DNA from: Bacteroides caecigallinarum
GTDB taxonomy: Bacteria > Bacteroidota > Bacteroidia > Bacteroidales > Bacteroidaceae
Direction of reading: 5' to 3'
Assembly (NCBI RefSeq): GCF_016902295.1
Contig: NZ_JACJLQ010000010.1
Location: 26,722-90,721 of the forward strand
Length of the DNA: 64,000 nt
Below the pieces are notes generated by a model, which was given only the letters and a program-made list of their open reading frames with translations, was not told where the DNA came from and searched no databases. The position numbers and the translations under genes were made by a program. How positions within the stretch are numbered: position 1 is the stretch's first letter; every line of letters starts with the position of its first letter. This document shows, piece by piece, positions 45,397-55,500 of the stretch.

Positions 45397-46422
45397 TTAC
45401 TTAATGGTAACTCTCGAATAAGCAGGCTTGTCAATACTACAAAAATCCTTGTCAAGGAATTTATAATATCCGGTGATTGCAATCATTGCCGCATTATCGG
45501 TAGTATAACCGAATTTAGGGATATAGATATTCCATCCATATTTGGTCGCATGTTCGCGGAAAGCATTTCTCAGACCGTTATTTGCCGATACACCTCCTGC
45601 TACAGCGACTTCGTTTATACCGGTATCCTTAACCGCTTTACGCAATTTGTCCATAAGGATATCCACGATAGTCTTTTCAAGCGATGCGGCAAGATCCTCC
45701 TTATGATGCTCGATGAAATCAGGATCATCCTTCAGCCATTCCCTTAATGAATAAAGGAAAGAAGTCTTCAGCCCGCTGAAACTATAGTCATAACCAGAAA
45801 TATGAGGTTTACTGAAAGTATAAGCCGAAGCATTGCCCTGTCTCGCCAGCCTGTCAATAATAGGTCCGCCAGGATATCCGAGTCCCATAACCTTAGAACA
45901 TTTGTCTATTGCTTCACCGGCGGCATCGTCAATAGTCTGCCCAAGAACTTCCATATCATTATAAGCATTCACACGAATAATCTGCGAATTACCGCCTGAA
46001 ACCAGCAGACACAGGAAAGGATACTTAGGCTGGTTATTATCCTCGCCCGATTCCTTTATAAAATGAGCCAGCACATGTCCCTGCAGATGGTTTACCTCCA
46101 CCATAGGAATGTCAAGCGATCTTGCAAGACCCTTTGCGAACGACACTCCAACCAGCAGCGACCCCATAAGCCCGGGTCCGCGAGTGAAAGCAACCGCACT
46201 CAATTCTTCCTTCTGCACTCCAGCCCTCTTCAGTGCCTCATGCACTACCGGCACTATATTTTGTTGGTGAGCCCTCGAAGCCAACTCCGGCACTACCCCA
46301 CCGTACGCTTCATGTACGGCCTGACTTGCTATGACACTCGACAGCAACACACCGTCACGTATCACGGCAGCCGAAGTATCGTCACACGACGACTCTATAC
46401 CTAATATTATGACATTATCCAT
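45397..46422 (-). CDS. tsaD: tRNA threonylcarbamoyladenosine synthase subunit
   Basis: A 341-residue ASKHA-fold protein transferring threonylcarbamoyl to A37 of ANN-decoding tRNAs, with TsaB and TsaE. N-terminal LGIESSCDDTSAAV, metal-binding His pair in NHLQGHVLAHF, and LVSGGNSQI are conserved, as is VAGGVSANNGLR. Length normal. It follows map after 29 bases. Confidence 0.97.
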   Translation of the reverse strand: MDNVIILGIESSCDDTSAAVIRDGVLLSSVIASQAVHEAYGGVVPELASRAHQQNIVPVVHEALKRAGVQKEELSAVAFTRGPGLMGSLLVGVSFAKGLARSLDIPMVEVNHLQGHVLAHFIKESGEDNNQPKYPFLCLLVSGGNSQIIRVNAYNDMEVLGQTIDDAAGEAIDKCSKVMGLGYPGGPIIDRLARQGNASAYTFSKPHISGYDYSFSGLKTSFLYSLREWLKDDPDFIEHHKEDLAASLEKTIVDILMDKLRKAVKDTGINEVAVAGGVSANNGLRNAFREHATKYGWNIYIPKFGYTTDNAAMIAITGYYKFLDKDFCSIDKPAYSRVTIK

Positions 46423-46451
46423 TGTAATCTATAATAATAACGTTTATGAAA

Positions 46452-47306
46452 TCAATAAGTAAGTATCTCCAGCCCATTTTCTGTCATCAGGAATGTATGC
46501 TCCCACTGTGCGGAAGGAAGTTCATCTTCTGTCACCACAGTCCAGTCATCCTCCTCATCAACGAACACCTTGTATGTACCCATATTAATCATCGGTTCAA
46601 TAGTAAACACCATTCCCGGAACGAGCAACATACCTGTGCCTTTTCTTCCGAAATGTTCTACGTCCGGCTCCTCATGGAATTCCAGCCCCACGCCGTGACC
46701 GCACAAGTCTCTCACTACGGAGAAGCCATTCTTCTTGGCATGCTTTTCAATCGCATTTCCTATATCACCGACAAATCCGAAAGGAGTTGCAGCCTGCATA
46801 CCGATTTCAAGACATTCCTTTGCCACTCTTACCAATTTTTCTTTCTCTGGCGATGTTTTTCCGATGATAAACATACGCGAAGCATCCGAATAATATCCGT
46901 CCAATATAGTAGATACATCCACATTAATAATATCGCCTTCCTCAAGAATTTCATCTTCTGAAGGGATACCATGACACACCACTTCGTTTATTGACGTACA
47001 TACACTCTTAGGAAATCCCTCATAATTGAGCGGTGCAGGAATAGCTCCGTGCGACACAGTAAAATCGTACACCATCTTGTCAATCTCAGCCGTACTCATT
47101 CCGGCTTTAATTTCACTTGCCACAAGGTCAAGCACAGCCGTATTGATTACGCCACTACGGCGTATTCCTTCAATCTGCTCAGGAGTCTTAATAAGTTTTC
47201 TGGAAGGAACCAGATGTCCCTTATTCTGGAAATAAAGAACTTTCTTATCCAGCTCAGTAAGTTCAGCGCCTTTAGGCACTCTCCAGTTTATTTTGTTTCT
47301 CATCAT
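46452..47306 (-). CDS. map: Methionine aminopeptidase
   Basis: A 284-residue type I aminopeptidase removing the start methionine. Metal ligands are visible in NVDVSTILDGYYSDASRMF (two Asp), GHGVGLEFHEEP (His) and FTIEPMI (Glu). About 30 extra N-terminal residues precede the catalytic domain. ATGs at 47306 and 47303 are equivalent. A TACCTTTGC box lies at 47329-47337. Confidence 0.96.
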   Translation of the reverse strand: MMRNKINWRVPKGAELTELDKKVLYFQNKGHLVPSRKLIKTPEQIEGIRRSGVINTAVLDLVASEIKAGMSTAEIDKMVYDFTVSHGAIPAPLNYEGFPKSVCTSINEVVCHGIPSEDEILEEGDIINVDVSTILDGYYSDASRMFIIGKTSPEKEKLVRVAKECLEIGMQAATPFGFVGDIGNAIEKHAKKNGFSVVRDLCGHGVGLEFHEEPDVEHFGRKGTGMLLVPGMVFTIEPMINMGTYKVFVDEEDDWTVVTEDELPSAQWEHTFLMTENGLEILTY

Positions 47307-47328
47307 AAAGTCAATATTGAAATACCAT

Positions 47329-47337
47329 GCAAAGGTA
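47329..47337 (-). promoter_or_regulatory. map -7 box
   Basis: TACCTTTGC on the minus strand, 23 bases before the start. Confidence 0.55.
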
Positions 47338-47521
47338 GTAAAAATCGTATTAGACAGGAAGTCATAATGTAATACTTTTCCTCAATTCGTTTAAAAAACA
47401 TTAAAATACAGGCTTTAAACCTATAAAACACGAATAAAAATTTTTATTAATAATTATTAAGAGTATATTTGTAATCAAAGGCACGACCTTATTATCTAAT
47501 AACAAATTAAACAAAACAAGA

Positions 47522-47740
47522 ATGGACAAGTATCAAATCGGCATGAATGCCGGTATTGTCTGGAACAAACTGAAAGACAATGCACATTGGGATTACAAAC
47601 AGTTGAAGGCAGCAACAGGTTTAACAGACAGAGATTTGAATGCTGCGATAGGCTGGCTGGCCAGAGAAGACAAGATTGATTTCGACATCAGCGATCAGCA
47701 CGACACATTATTTCTGAACGTAAATGTTTACATTGGATGA
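47522..47740 (+). CDS. DUF2582 winged-helix protein
   Basis: A 72-residue protein of the DUF2582 winged-helix family, recognised by GIVWNKLKDNAHWDYKQLKAAT and GLTDRDLNAAIGWLARE. It is fully a DNA- or protein-binding winged helix; family members are common in Bacteroidetes and often single genes. A TATATTTG box (47464-47471) and a strong terminator bracket it. Confidence 0.85.
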   Translation: MDKYQIGMNAGIVWNKLKDNAHWDYKQLKAATGLTDRDLNAAIGWLAREDKIDFDISDQHDTLFLNVNVYIG

Positions 47741-47766
47741 TATAAATGCAGCAAGTCTAATTCCAT

Positions 47767-47804
47767 GCCCCGTACCAACAGAAAAAGTTCGTACGGGGCT
47801 TTTT
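47767..47804 (+). terminator. Terminator after the DUF2582 gene
   Basis: GCCCCGTAC (47767-47775) pairs with GTACGGGGC (47791-47799), followed by T residues. Confidence 0.85.
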
Positions 47805-47823
47805 AATTCTCACTCCAAATTAC

Positions 47824-47832
47824 TACCTTTGC
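47824..47832 (+). promoter_or_regulatory. -7 box of the HAD gene
   Basis: TACCTTTGC, 31 bases before the start codon. Confidence 0.55.
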
Positions 47833-47863
47833 AGCCGTCAAAAAAACAATCAAAATTATATAT

Positions 47864-48676
47864 ATGGCATACAGAATCATCGTTTTAGACCTTGACGGAA
47901 CTCTAACAAACAACAAAAAAGAAATAACCCCTCACACACTCGACGTGCTTAAACGCGCACAGGAAAGAGGTATCAAAGTAGTATTGGCTTCAGGACGCCC
48001 TACTTACGGTATTGCCCCTCTTGCAGAAAAGCTTGAGCTGTCAAAATACGAAGGCTATATCCTGGCATACAATGGCGGTGAAATAATCGACTGGAAAACA
48101 AAAGAACTTATGTACAAGAATCTTCTTGACCATGATGTTCTTCCATATTTATACAAGTGCGCCAAAGACAACAATTTCGCAATCGTGACATACGATGGTG
48201 AATATGTCCTCACAGAAAATCCTGACGATGAATATGTTCTGAAGGAAGCTATCCTTAACGTCATGAAAATAAAGAGAGTTGACAACTTCCTTGAAGCGGT
48301 AAAACACCCTATAGCCAAATGCCTCATCGTGGGTGAGCCTACCCGCCTGGCAGAGCTCGAAAAAGAGATGTACGAGCATCTGAAAGACCGCATGGGAGTA
48401 TTTCGCTCTGAGCCATACTTCCTCGAACTCGTACCCAAAGGCATAGACAAGGCACAGTCACTCGCCGTATTGCTCAAAGAGCTTGGCATGTCAAAGGACG
48501 AGATGATAGCCATAGGCGATGGCTTTAACGACCTTTCAATGATAAAATATGCCGGAATGGGAGTAGCCATGGGAAATGCCCAGCAGATAGTGAAAGACAA
48601 TGCCGACTTCATCACCCTTACCAACGAAGAAGACGGTGCTGCATACGCCATAGAGAAATTCACGAATAATAATTGA
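47864..48676 (+). CDS. HAD-superfamily Cof-type phosphatase
   Basis: A 270-residue hydrolase of the Cof subfamily (HAD IIB). Motif I LDLDGTLTNNKKEI has the nucleophile Asp at 8-10 region, motif II is LASGRPTYG, and the C-terminal motif is AIGDGFNDLSMI. Members dephosphorylate sugar phosphates, FMN or pyridoxal phosphate; the substrate cannot be told here. Single gene ending at a terminator shared with ilvA. Confidence 0.92.
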   Translation: MAYRIIVLDLDGTLTNNKKEITPHTLDVLKRAQERGIKVVLASGRPTYGIAPLAEKLELSKYEGYILAYNGGEIIDWKTKELMYKNLLDHDVLPYLYKCAKDNNFAIVTYDGEYVLTENPDDEYVLKEAILNVMKIKRVDNFLEAVKHPIAKCLIVGEPTRLAELEKEMYEHLKDRMGVFRSEPYFLELVPKGIDKAQSLAVLLKELGMSKDEMIAIGDGFNDLSMIKYAGMGVAMGNAQQIVKDNADFITLTNEEDGAAYAIEKFTNNN

Positions 48677-48699
48677 TACCTATTTTCTAATAAAAAATA

Positions 48700-48741
48700 A
48701 TACGGGCCGGCTATTCAATACATCTAATAACCGGCCCGTAT
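48700..48741. terminator. Bidirectional terminator
   Basis: ATACGGGCCGG (48700-48710) pairs with CCGGCCCGTAT (48731-48741), with partial pairing of CTATT and AATA inside. It lies between the convergent HAD and ilvA genes. Confidence 0.8.
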
Positions 48742-48762
48742 ATGTTTAGTATCAATAATCTG

Positions 48763-49959
48763 TTAATTCACTATAGAATATCCTGCCTGTTCCAGAGCTG
48801 ACCTTATCAGTGCTATATGTTCTGCATTACGTGTTTCCATAACAAGACGCAGGAAACAAGCTGTAACATTGCTTGTATTGTTATTTCTCTCATGAAGCAC
48901 AGAAATGATGTTTCCTCCAAGGTTGGCAATAATCTCCGCTACCCCTTTCAGTTCCCCCGGTTTGTCGTGCAAGTCAAGTGTCACGGTATAAGTACGTCCC
49001 GACATATCCAGCCCCCTGTTAATTACACGACTCAGGATAGTAACATCAATATTACCCCCCGAAACCACACAAATGGTTTTCTTTCCCGCTACAGGTACCT
49101 TGTTAAACATTGCAGCCGCAACGGCTACAGCCCCCGCACCCTCAGCAATGAGCTTCTGCTGTTCCATCAAGGCAAGAATAGCCGCACAAATCTCATCCTC
49201 TGACACAGTAACAATTCCGTCCACATACTTGCTGCAAATCTCAAAAGTATGTTCTCCCGGCTCTTTCACAGCTATACCATCAGCTACTGTCGAAACAGAC
49301 GACAGGCACTCACGATGAGCTTTCTCAATAGACCGCAGCATACTTGGAGCTCCCTGAGCCTGAACGCCATAAACCTTTACATCAGGTTTCAATGATTTCA
49401 AAGCGTATGCCACACCAGAAATAAGTCCACCTCCACCGACAGGAACAATAACGACCTCTACATCAGGCAACTGGTCCAGCAGTTCCAATCCGATAGTACC
49501 CTGCCCTGCTATCACACACCCATCATCAAACGGATGGATAAACGTATATCCCTTTTCATCCTTCAGTTCAAGAGCCTTCTGATACGCGTCGTCATACACT
49601 CCAGGCACAAGACAAACTTTAGCTCCATATCTTTTCGTGGCCTCTACTTTCGATATCGGAGCTCCTGCCGGCAAACAAATCAGCGAGTCAATTCCATTCT
49701 TGGTAGCTCCAAGAGCAACACCCTGTGCATGATTTCCTGCCGAACACGCTATCACCCCTCTCTTCTTCTCCTCTTCAGTAAGACAAGCTATCTTGTAACA
49801 CGCGCCTCTCAATTTGAAAGAACCTGTATATTGCAAATTCTCCGGTTTAAGATATATCTTACTTTCCTGATTAATCTGAGGCGCATATATAAGATCTGTC
49901 CTCCTTATAATATCTTTCAGAGCAAACGAAGCTCTGTAAATACTGTCCAATGTTATCAT
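48763..49959 (-). CDS. ilvA: Threonine ammonia-lyase (threonine deaminase)
   Basis: A 398-residue PLP enzyme making 2-oxobutanoate from threonine. TGSFKLRGACYK carries the lysine, SAGNHAQGVA and GGGGLISG the PLP-phosphate loops, and the C-terminal 70 residues form one ACT-type domain. It is the shorter two-domain form rather than the 510-residue IlvA with two ACT-like domains, so allosteric control may differ. Single gene with a TAATTTTGC box at 50027-50035. Confidence 0.93.
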   Translation of the reverse strand: MITLDSIYRASFALKDIIRRTDLIYAPQINQESKIYLKPENLQYTGSFKLRGACYKIACLTEEEKKRGVIACSAGNHAQGVALGATKNGIDSLICLPAGAPISKVEATKRYGAKVCLVPGVYDDAYQKALELKDEKGYTFIHPFDDGCVIAGQGTIGLELLDQLPDVEVVIVPVGGGGLISGVAYALKSLKPDVKVYGVQAQGAPSMLRSIEKAHRECLSSVSTVADGIAVKEPGEHTFEICSKYVDGIVTVSEDEICAAILALMEQQKLIAEGAGAVAVAAAMFNKVPVAGKKTICVVSGGNIDVTILSRVINRGLDMSGRTYTVTLDLHDKPGELKGVAEIIANLGGNIISVLHERNNNTSNVTACFLRLVMETRNAEHIALIRSALEQAGYSIVN

Positions 49960-50026
49960 AACAACAAAATTCCTGAATCTTCTATCCTTATTATTATATC
50001 TTACCTATCACATTATCATTCCAAGT

Positions 50027-50035
50027 GCAAAATTA
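50027..50035 (-). promoter_or_regulatory. ilvA -7 box
   Basis: TAATTTTGC on the minus strand, about 68 bases before the start. Confidence 0.45.
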
Positions 50036-50098
50036 CTTATTTTTATCATACTATTGTAATGACTTGAATTTTTTTCAGACATTCCAAGCAATAAACAG

Positions 50099-50129
50099 GC
50101 CGGTTATTCAGACATTCCGAATAACCGGC
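50099..50129 (-). terminator. Terminator after the Dcu gene
   Basis: GCCGGTTATTC... (GCCGGTTATTC on one arm, GAATAACCGGC on the other: 50099-50109, 50119-50129) is a perfect 11-base stem with a 9-base loop. Confidence 0.75.
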
Positions 50130-50167
50130 TCTACTATTTCAAGAAACGTAATATACGCAGACGCCTA

Positions 50168-51475
50168 TCAGAAAAAGACAGAAACAAGTATCATACCCGT
50201 AGCAATGGCTACTCCCGTAGCGACCAATCCCGGCATCATGAACGAATGGTTCAAGACGTACTTTCCGATGCCTGTTGTACCGGTACGGTCAAAGTTGATG
50301 GCAGCTACCACAGTCGGATAATTCGGTATAAAGAAATATCCGTTTACAGCAGGAAACAGCGCAATAAGAAGATACGGCGAGATGCCTAATGCCAGTCCTA
50401 AAGGAACTATGGCACGCACAGTAGCCGCCTGACTGTAAAGGAGAATAGACATTACAAACAAAGCCAAACCAAACAACCACGGCATACTCTGCACAATGCT
50501 TTCAATAGACCCTGTAAGCTGCTCTATATTACCTTTTATGAAAGTATCACCCATCCAAGCAATACCGAATATAGCAATCACGGCCTGCATACCGGCAGGA
50601 AACACACTGCCATTTACAGCCTTGATACCATCAATGCGCAGAATGAGCAAAATAAGCGCAGCAGCACTCAGCATCAGTATTTCGATTATAGAAGGCATAT
50701 CCATTGCCACAGCCTTACCTTCCACCATGAACGTAGGACGCATCTCGCTGATAGAACCGAAAAGCACAATCAGGAAAGTAGCCAACAAGAATATGATAAC
50801 AGACCATTTAGCCTTGGTCACGTTAGCCACATCGGCAGTCTTAACACTCTCATTGCTGATAAGACCGTCTTTCACCCTACGCTGATATTCAGGATCATCA
50901 AGCAGTTCCTTACCCACTTTCATTGAGCAGAAAGCCCCAACCAACACACCAACAAGAGTAGCCGGAACCGTAATGATCAGAATATCAAAAAGAGTCACAC
51001 CTGGTAAAAGCCCCAACAAAGCCACAGTAGCCGCCGAAATAGGACTGGCAGTAATGGCCTGCTGTGAAGCGATGACAGCTATGCCCAAAGGACGTTCAGG
51101 ACGAATCTTTGTCTCACGCGCCACTTCGGCTATCACAGGAAGAACTGAATAAGCCACATGCCCTGTTCCCGCAATAAATGTAAAAAGGTAAGTCACAATC
51201 GGACTCAGGATGGTTACATGCGAAGGATTCTTACGCAGGACCTTCTCAGCCAACTTCACCATATAATCTAATCCACCGGCAGCCTGCATACACGAAGCCG
51301 CCGAAATGACCGCCACAATCATCAGCATTACGTCAATTGGAGGAGCCGTAGGCTGAAGACCAAATACAAATATCAGAAACGCCAGACCTACACCTCCCAT
51401 CACTCCCAGGCCGATACCTCCCAACCTGGCTCCTATGATTATTGCAATCAAAACAATCAATAACTGTAATAACAT
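50168..51475 (-). CDS. Anaerobic C4-dicarboxylate transporter (Dcu family)
   Basis: A 435-residue polytopic membrane protein of the DcuA/DcuB family, exchanging fumarate, aspartate or malate for succinate. About ten or more hydrophobic helices; conserved features are AGGLDYMVKLAEKVLRKNP, TGHVAYSVLPVIAEVARE and the C-terminal PNYPTVVAAINFD. Fits fumarate respiration of an anaerobe. It lies upstream of ilvA but has its own terminator. Confidence 0.93.
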   Translation of the reverse strand: MLLQLLIVLIAIIIGARLGGIGLGVMGGVGLAFLIFVFGLQPTAPPIDVMLMIVAVISAASCMQAAGGLDYMVKLAEKVLRKNPSHVTILSPIVTYLFTFIAGTGHVAYSVLPVIAEVARETKIRPERPLGIAVIASQQAITASPISAATVALLGLLPGVTLFDILIITVPATLVGVLVGAFCSMKVGKELLDDPEYQRRVKDGLISNESVKTADVANVTKAKWSVIIFLLATFLIVLFGSISEMRPTFMVEGKAVAMDMPSIIEILMLSAAALILLILRIDGIKAVNGSVFPAGMQAVIAIFGIAWMGDTFIKGNIEQLTGSIESIVQSMPWLFGLALFVMSILLYSQAATVRAIVPLGLALGISPYLLIALFPAVNGYFFIPNYPTVVAAINFDRTGTTGIGKYVLNHSFMMPGLVATGVAIATGMILVSVFF

Positions 51476-51718
51476 ATCAGCTCATTTAATCAAGTTTAGT
51501 AAGTGATAAATAGTTAACAAAGTATTTTAACCATCGATTATAGCAGTGTCAAAAATAGACAAAGTATTCCGTTTTTGCAATATATCTGATACAACTATAT
51601 TGAAAAATAATTTTTTCCTCATCGCATAGGGGTTTTTCCATAAGTCTGCGTTTTACCGGTGAAAGGAACAAAGAAATGAAGATAAATTAAATACTAACTT
51701 AACTAAACTATTTGAATT

Positions 51719-52342
51719 ATGAAACTGAAATTTTTAGCATTGTCTTTATTAATGGTAGCAGGTGTAAACATGGTTAACGCCCAGAGCACAACAAATGATT
51801 ACGTATCCGAAGACAGGAAACATGACATCCGCCTGTCAGTAAGCGACGGACTCACACAAGGAACATCAAACATCCTGGGAATGGGTATCGCTGATGCGAT
51901 ATTAGGGACAAAACGTTCTGACAGCAAGACAAGCCTCACTTACGGATTCGGCTACCGTTACAGCATCAACCGCTTCAGATTGGGTGCCGACCTCGGATTC
52001 GGAATGACAAGCAGCAAACTTGCACTGGCAGGTGAAAAGTCGCCATCATTAAAAGAAAAAGACTTGCGCTTCCTGGTTCTTCCTACTGCAGAGTTTGTCT
52101 ATTTCAAGCGCAGACTCGTTGAGCTCTACGGTTCGGCTGCTGCTGGTGTGAACATGTCAAGACACACAGAGACAGCCCTTGCCAAGGGAGCTACAGCAGG
52201 CAAATCAAGCTTCAGCACCGAATTTGCATATCAGGTAAACCCTATCGCGCTTAGAGTGGGCAACGACCGTGTAGGCGGTTTCGTTGAAGCAGGTCTCGGA
52301 ACTAAAGGATTCGTAACAGCAGGTGTAAGCTTCAAGTTCTAA
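51719..52342 (+). CDS. Small outer-membrane beta-barrel protein
   Basis: A 207-residue secreted protein: signal peptide MKLKFLALSLLMVAGVNMVNA, then a short linker and alternating hydrophobic strands (SLTYGFGYRYSINRFRLGADLGFGMT, FVEAGLGTKGFVTAGVSF) ending in Phe, the outer-membrane assembly signal. Likely an eight-stranded barrel. Function unknown. Single gene with its own terminator; the region before it (51480-51718) has no other gene. Confidence 0.8.
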   Translation: MKLKFLALSLLMVAGVNMVNAQSTTNDYVSEDRKHDIRLSVSDGLTQGTSNILGMGIADAILGTKRSDSKTSLTYGFGYRYSINRFRLGADLGFGMTSSKLALAGEKSPSLKEKDLRFLVLPTAEFVYFKRRLVELYGSAAAGVNMSRHTETALAKGATAGKSSFSTEFAYQVNPIALRVGNDRVGGFVEAGLGTKGFVTAGVSFKF

Positions 52343-52405
52343 ACATACCACTTGCCCTTTAATCATAAAGGGTTAGTTTTTTCATACATTCTCTACTTAA
52401 AGATG

Positions 52406-52438
52406 AGCCGGTTGTTCGGATTTTCCGAATGACCGGCT
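52406..52438. terminator. Terminator after the beta-barrel gene
   Basis: AGCCGGTTGTTCGGA (52406-52420) pairs with TCCGAATGACCGGCT (52424-52438) over 14 of 15 positions. Confidence 0.8.
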
Positions 52439-52448
52439 TTGCTATTTA

Positions 52449-52498
52449 TTTAAACAATATTTAAATACTATTTAAACGGTGTTTAAACGGTATTTAAA
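52449..52498. repeat. Five TTTAAA palindromes at exact 11-base spacing
   Basis: TTTAAA starts at 52449, 52460, 52471, 52482 and 52493; most copies sit in ATTTAAAC or GTTTAAACGG context. The array lies between the beta-barrel terminator and the stop codon of the Res gene. Confidence 0.85.
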
Positions 52499-52541
52499 GA
52501 ATATCATCCTAAACACTTTGCAAACCTTTCGCAAACATTCA

Positions 52542-55500
52542 TCACGCTATAGAATTCATCGCGTCAATCAGGTCATTGTAGCTTGTTACTTTATGATACC
52601 TGACATTGGCTGTTGACATTGAATTAAACAGCTTTTCAGCACAGTCAATCTTTGCATTCTCTATTTTAGAGAGCTGCATTGACGACATCGAACCTTTTGT
52701 TTCAGCTATAAAGAATATATGTTTCACGCCATCCCTTTTCATTGCAATAGCCCAGTCGGGCGCATAATTACCTACAGGAGTAGGAATCTGGAATGAACGC
52801 GGCAATTTGGCATACACAACCACCTCACTTGCCTCGTCAAGGTCATGAGCAAAGTTTCTTTCTCCTTTACTGTCACTGAATACATAGTCCGTAACATGCT
52901 TTTTAGCCTCGTATGCCTTGTCAAAATCCATTTTACTTTTTGAAGTGAAAATCTCACTGTCGTATTTGCCGTCCGTCATATTATAACGTATAGCCTCTAC
53001 AATCATTGTTGACTTCTGCTCTTTTATTATTCCGATAACCTTTCGTATGAACTCCTCAGGATTATTCTTGAAGAAATACAGTTTGCTTTCCTTGATACCC
53101 TTCAAAATCCTGACTACACTTCGGCGAGTAAGGTTTGCACCCTTGGCAATATCGCCCACCATATCATACCTGACAGTAGAAGTGCATACATTAGTAAGCG
53201 TACGCGATTGCGAACGCGTATCACCAAACTCCGCCACATTTTTCTCATCCTGAGTACCCTCTATCATCACATACCTCAACTGCTTCACATCCAGTTCGGC
53301 ATCAATATGAAGAATCACATTCCTTATAAGTTCCTCACTGTCATAACTTACGGAATATACATACTTATGATTAATCTCCTTCCACAAAGCCTGAAACTCC
53401 TCCTTGTTGAAGTTATCGTTCAGCTTGTTTTCCGGAATCACCACCTTATCCTCCACTATCATATCTTCCAAAGCCTTAGGGTCAAAGATAGAGTTAATCA
53501 ATCTGGTGACTCCCTCTGCTATAGGCTGAAGTTTCAGAGGAAGCGGAGCCACACATCCGTTAGTCACAGCCTCACGATATGCTACAGTGATATTCTTATT
53601 TTCGTCTATATATCCGTTGTCCTCCAGATATACAATTATACGACTTGCCTCCGACTCCGTAACCACATGAATTTCCTCTCCAATCTTGATTTTCTTGTCC
53701 TGGAAATAACCTATAGTAGCCTTTGCCGCCCTTTCTCTCAACACCTCTCTTGTTTCACTCTGCAATGCACTTGTAAAGTCGGCATAACTTTCATTGGCAA
53801 TAACAGTCAGTTTGTTCACCTCATGCACCTCATCACCAAGCAGTTCGGCATCCATTCTCGTACCGTTCTTATCGACACAGATACGCAATCCTCGTCCCAC
53901 CTCCTGACGCTTTGCCGTAGTGGAATTGGAATGCCTCAGCGTACAAATCTGGAATACGTTAGGATTATCCCAACCCTCGCGCAAAGCGGAATGAGAAAAA
54001 ATAAATCTCGTCGGTTCCTCAAAACTCAGCAGCCTCTCCTTGTTTTTAAGAATAAGGTCGTATGCCGAAATATCATCCGACATACCTGTCTTCTTCTCTA
54101 TCTTTCCGTCTATAACCCTGTTGGTTTTCTTGTCAATAGAGAAATATCCGCGATGCACATCCTGAGCAGAGAAACGGCTTATATATCTGTTATACTCCTC
54201 ATCCCAGATTTTCAGCTGGTTTGCAGCCACACGTTCATATTCCTCCTCGAATATCTTCTGGAACTTACCTTTCACCTCATTTACGTCATCATCATAGCTC
54301 TTATACTTAGCCACTTCATCAATAAAGAAAAGCGAAAGACACTTTATGCCGAGCTTGAACAGCCTGCGTTCCTTCTCGAAATGCGAAAGAATTGTTTCCC
54401 TTATCTGCACCCTCTGCATAGTTTCCTCACTGCTGTCACCTATCACCTCTCCACGCTTTATCGTAACACCGTTCAGGAAAGTAACATACCCTTGAGGATT
54501 GATTTCGGACACCACAAAATTATCATACTGGGCAAGTCCTGATGCAGCTTTCAAGGTATCAGTAACTCCAAAAGTCTTTATCTTTCTTACAATATTGCCT
54601 GATGTGGTCTTCACCTCTATCTCAATACGCGCCATAGGCGGATGCTTGGGCGAAAGCACTATATTGTCAAGATAAAGATATCCGCTTGTACCACGCAGAT
54701 TCTTCACCTCGAAACCCTTTACATGGATTCTCTTGACAAGTTTCTGACGGTAAGCATCCAGCGCGTCAAGAGCATACACAGTGTTATGACGGGTTCTGTG
54801 GGTAGCCGAATAATTCAGAACGAACAGCGGTTTGAATCTCTTTATACCAGCCTGTGTAGCCTCTCCCTCCATTTTCTGAGGTTCGTCCATTATTATGATA
54901 GGATTATTGGCAGCTATCACGTCAATAGGCTTTCTGCTTCCGAACTCGTCACGTTCCGAATAGATAATACGGCTTTCCTTGCTTCGTCCACCTTCTTTCA
55001 TCGAAGCTGCAAATGCCTGAGTGTTTATAATCATCACGTTAAGTCCTGCATCCGAAGAAAAGCTGTCAAGCTTCGTAAGGTCAGAACTGTTATACACAAA
55101 CCAGCGGGCCTTTTTACCGTAATGCTCCATGAAATGCTCCTCAAGCATATTGAAACTCTTCGCCACTCCCTCACGAATGGCTATGCTCGGCACAACAATA
55201 ATAAACTTGCTCCAACCGTATCGCTTGTTCAGTTCGAACATAGTCTTTATATACACGTATGTCTTACCGGTTCCGGTTTCCATCTCAATGTCGAGATTCA
55301 CCGCTCCCATACTCTTTATCAGAGCCGTAGAGGGAGTTATATCATAAAGGTTCTGCACCGAATTGATATTACTCAGCAACTGTCTTGCGTCAAGCTCCAC
55401 CTGACGGTTGCGGTATCCCAAGTCAAACTCATCCCCTTCATCGGTTTTCCTCTGATAGTTCCGTCCCATGTCACGACGATAGCGTGTTACATCATACGAC

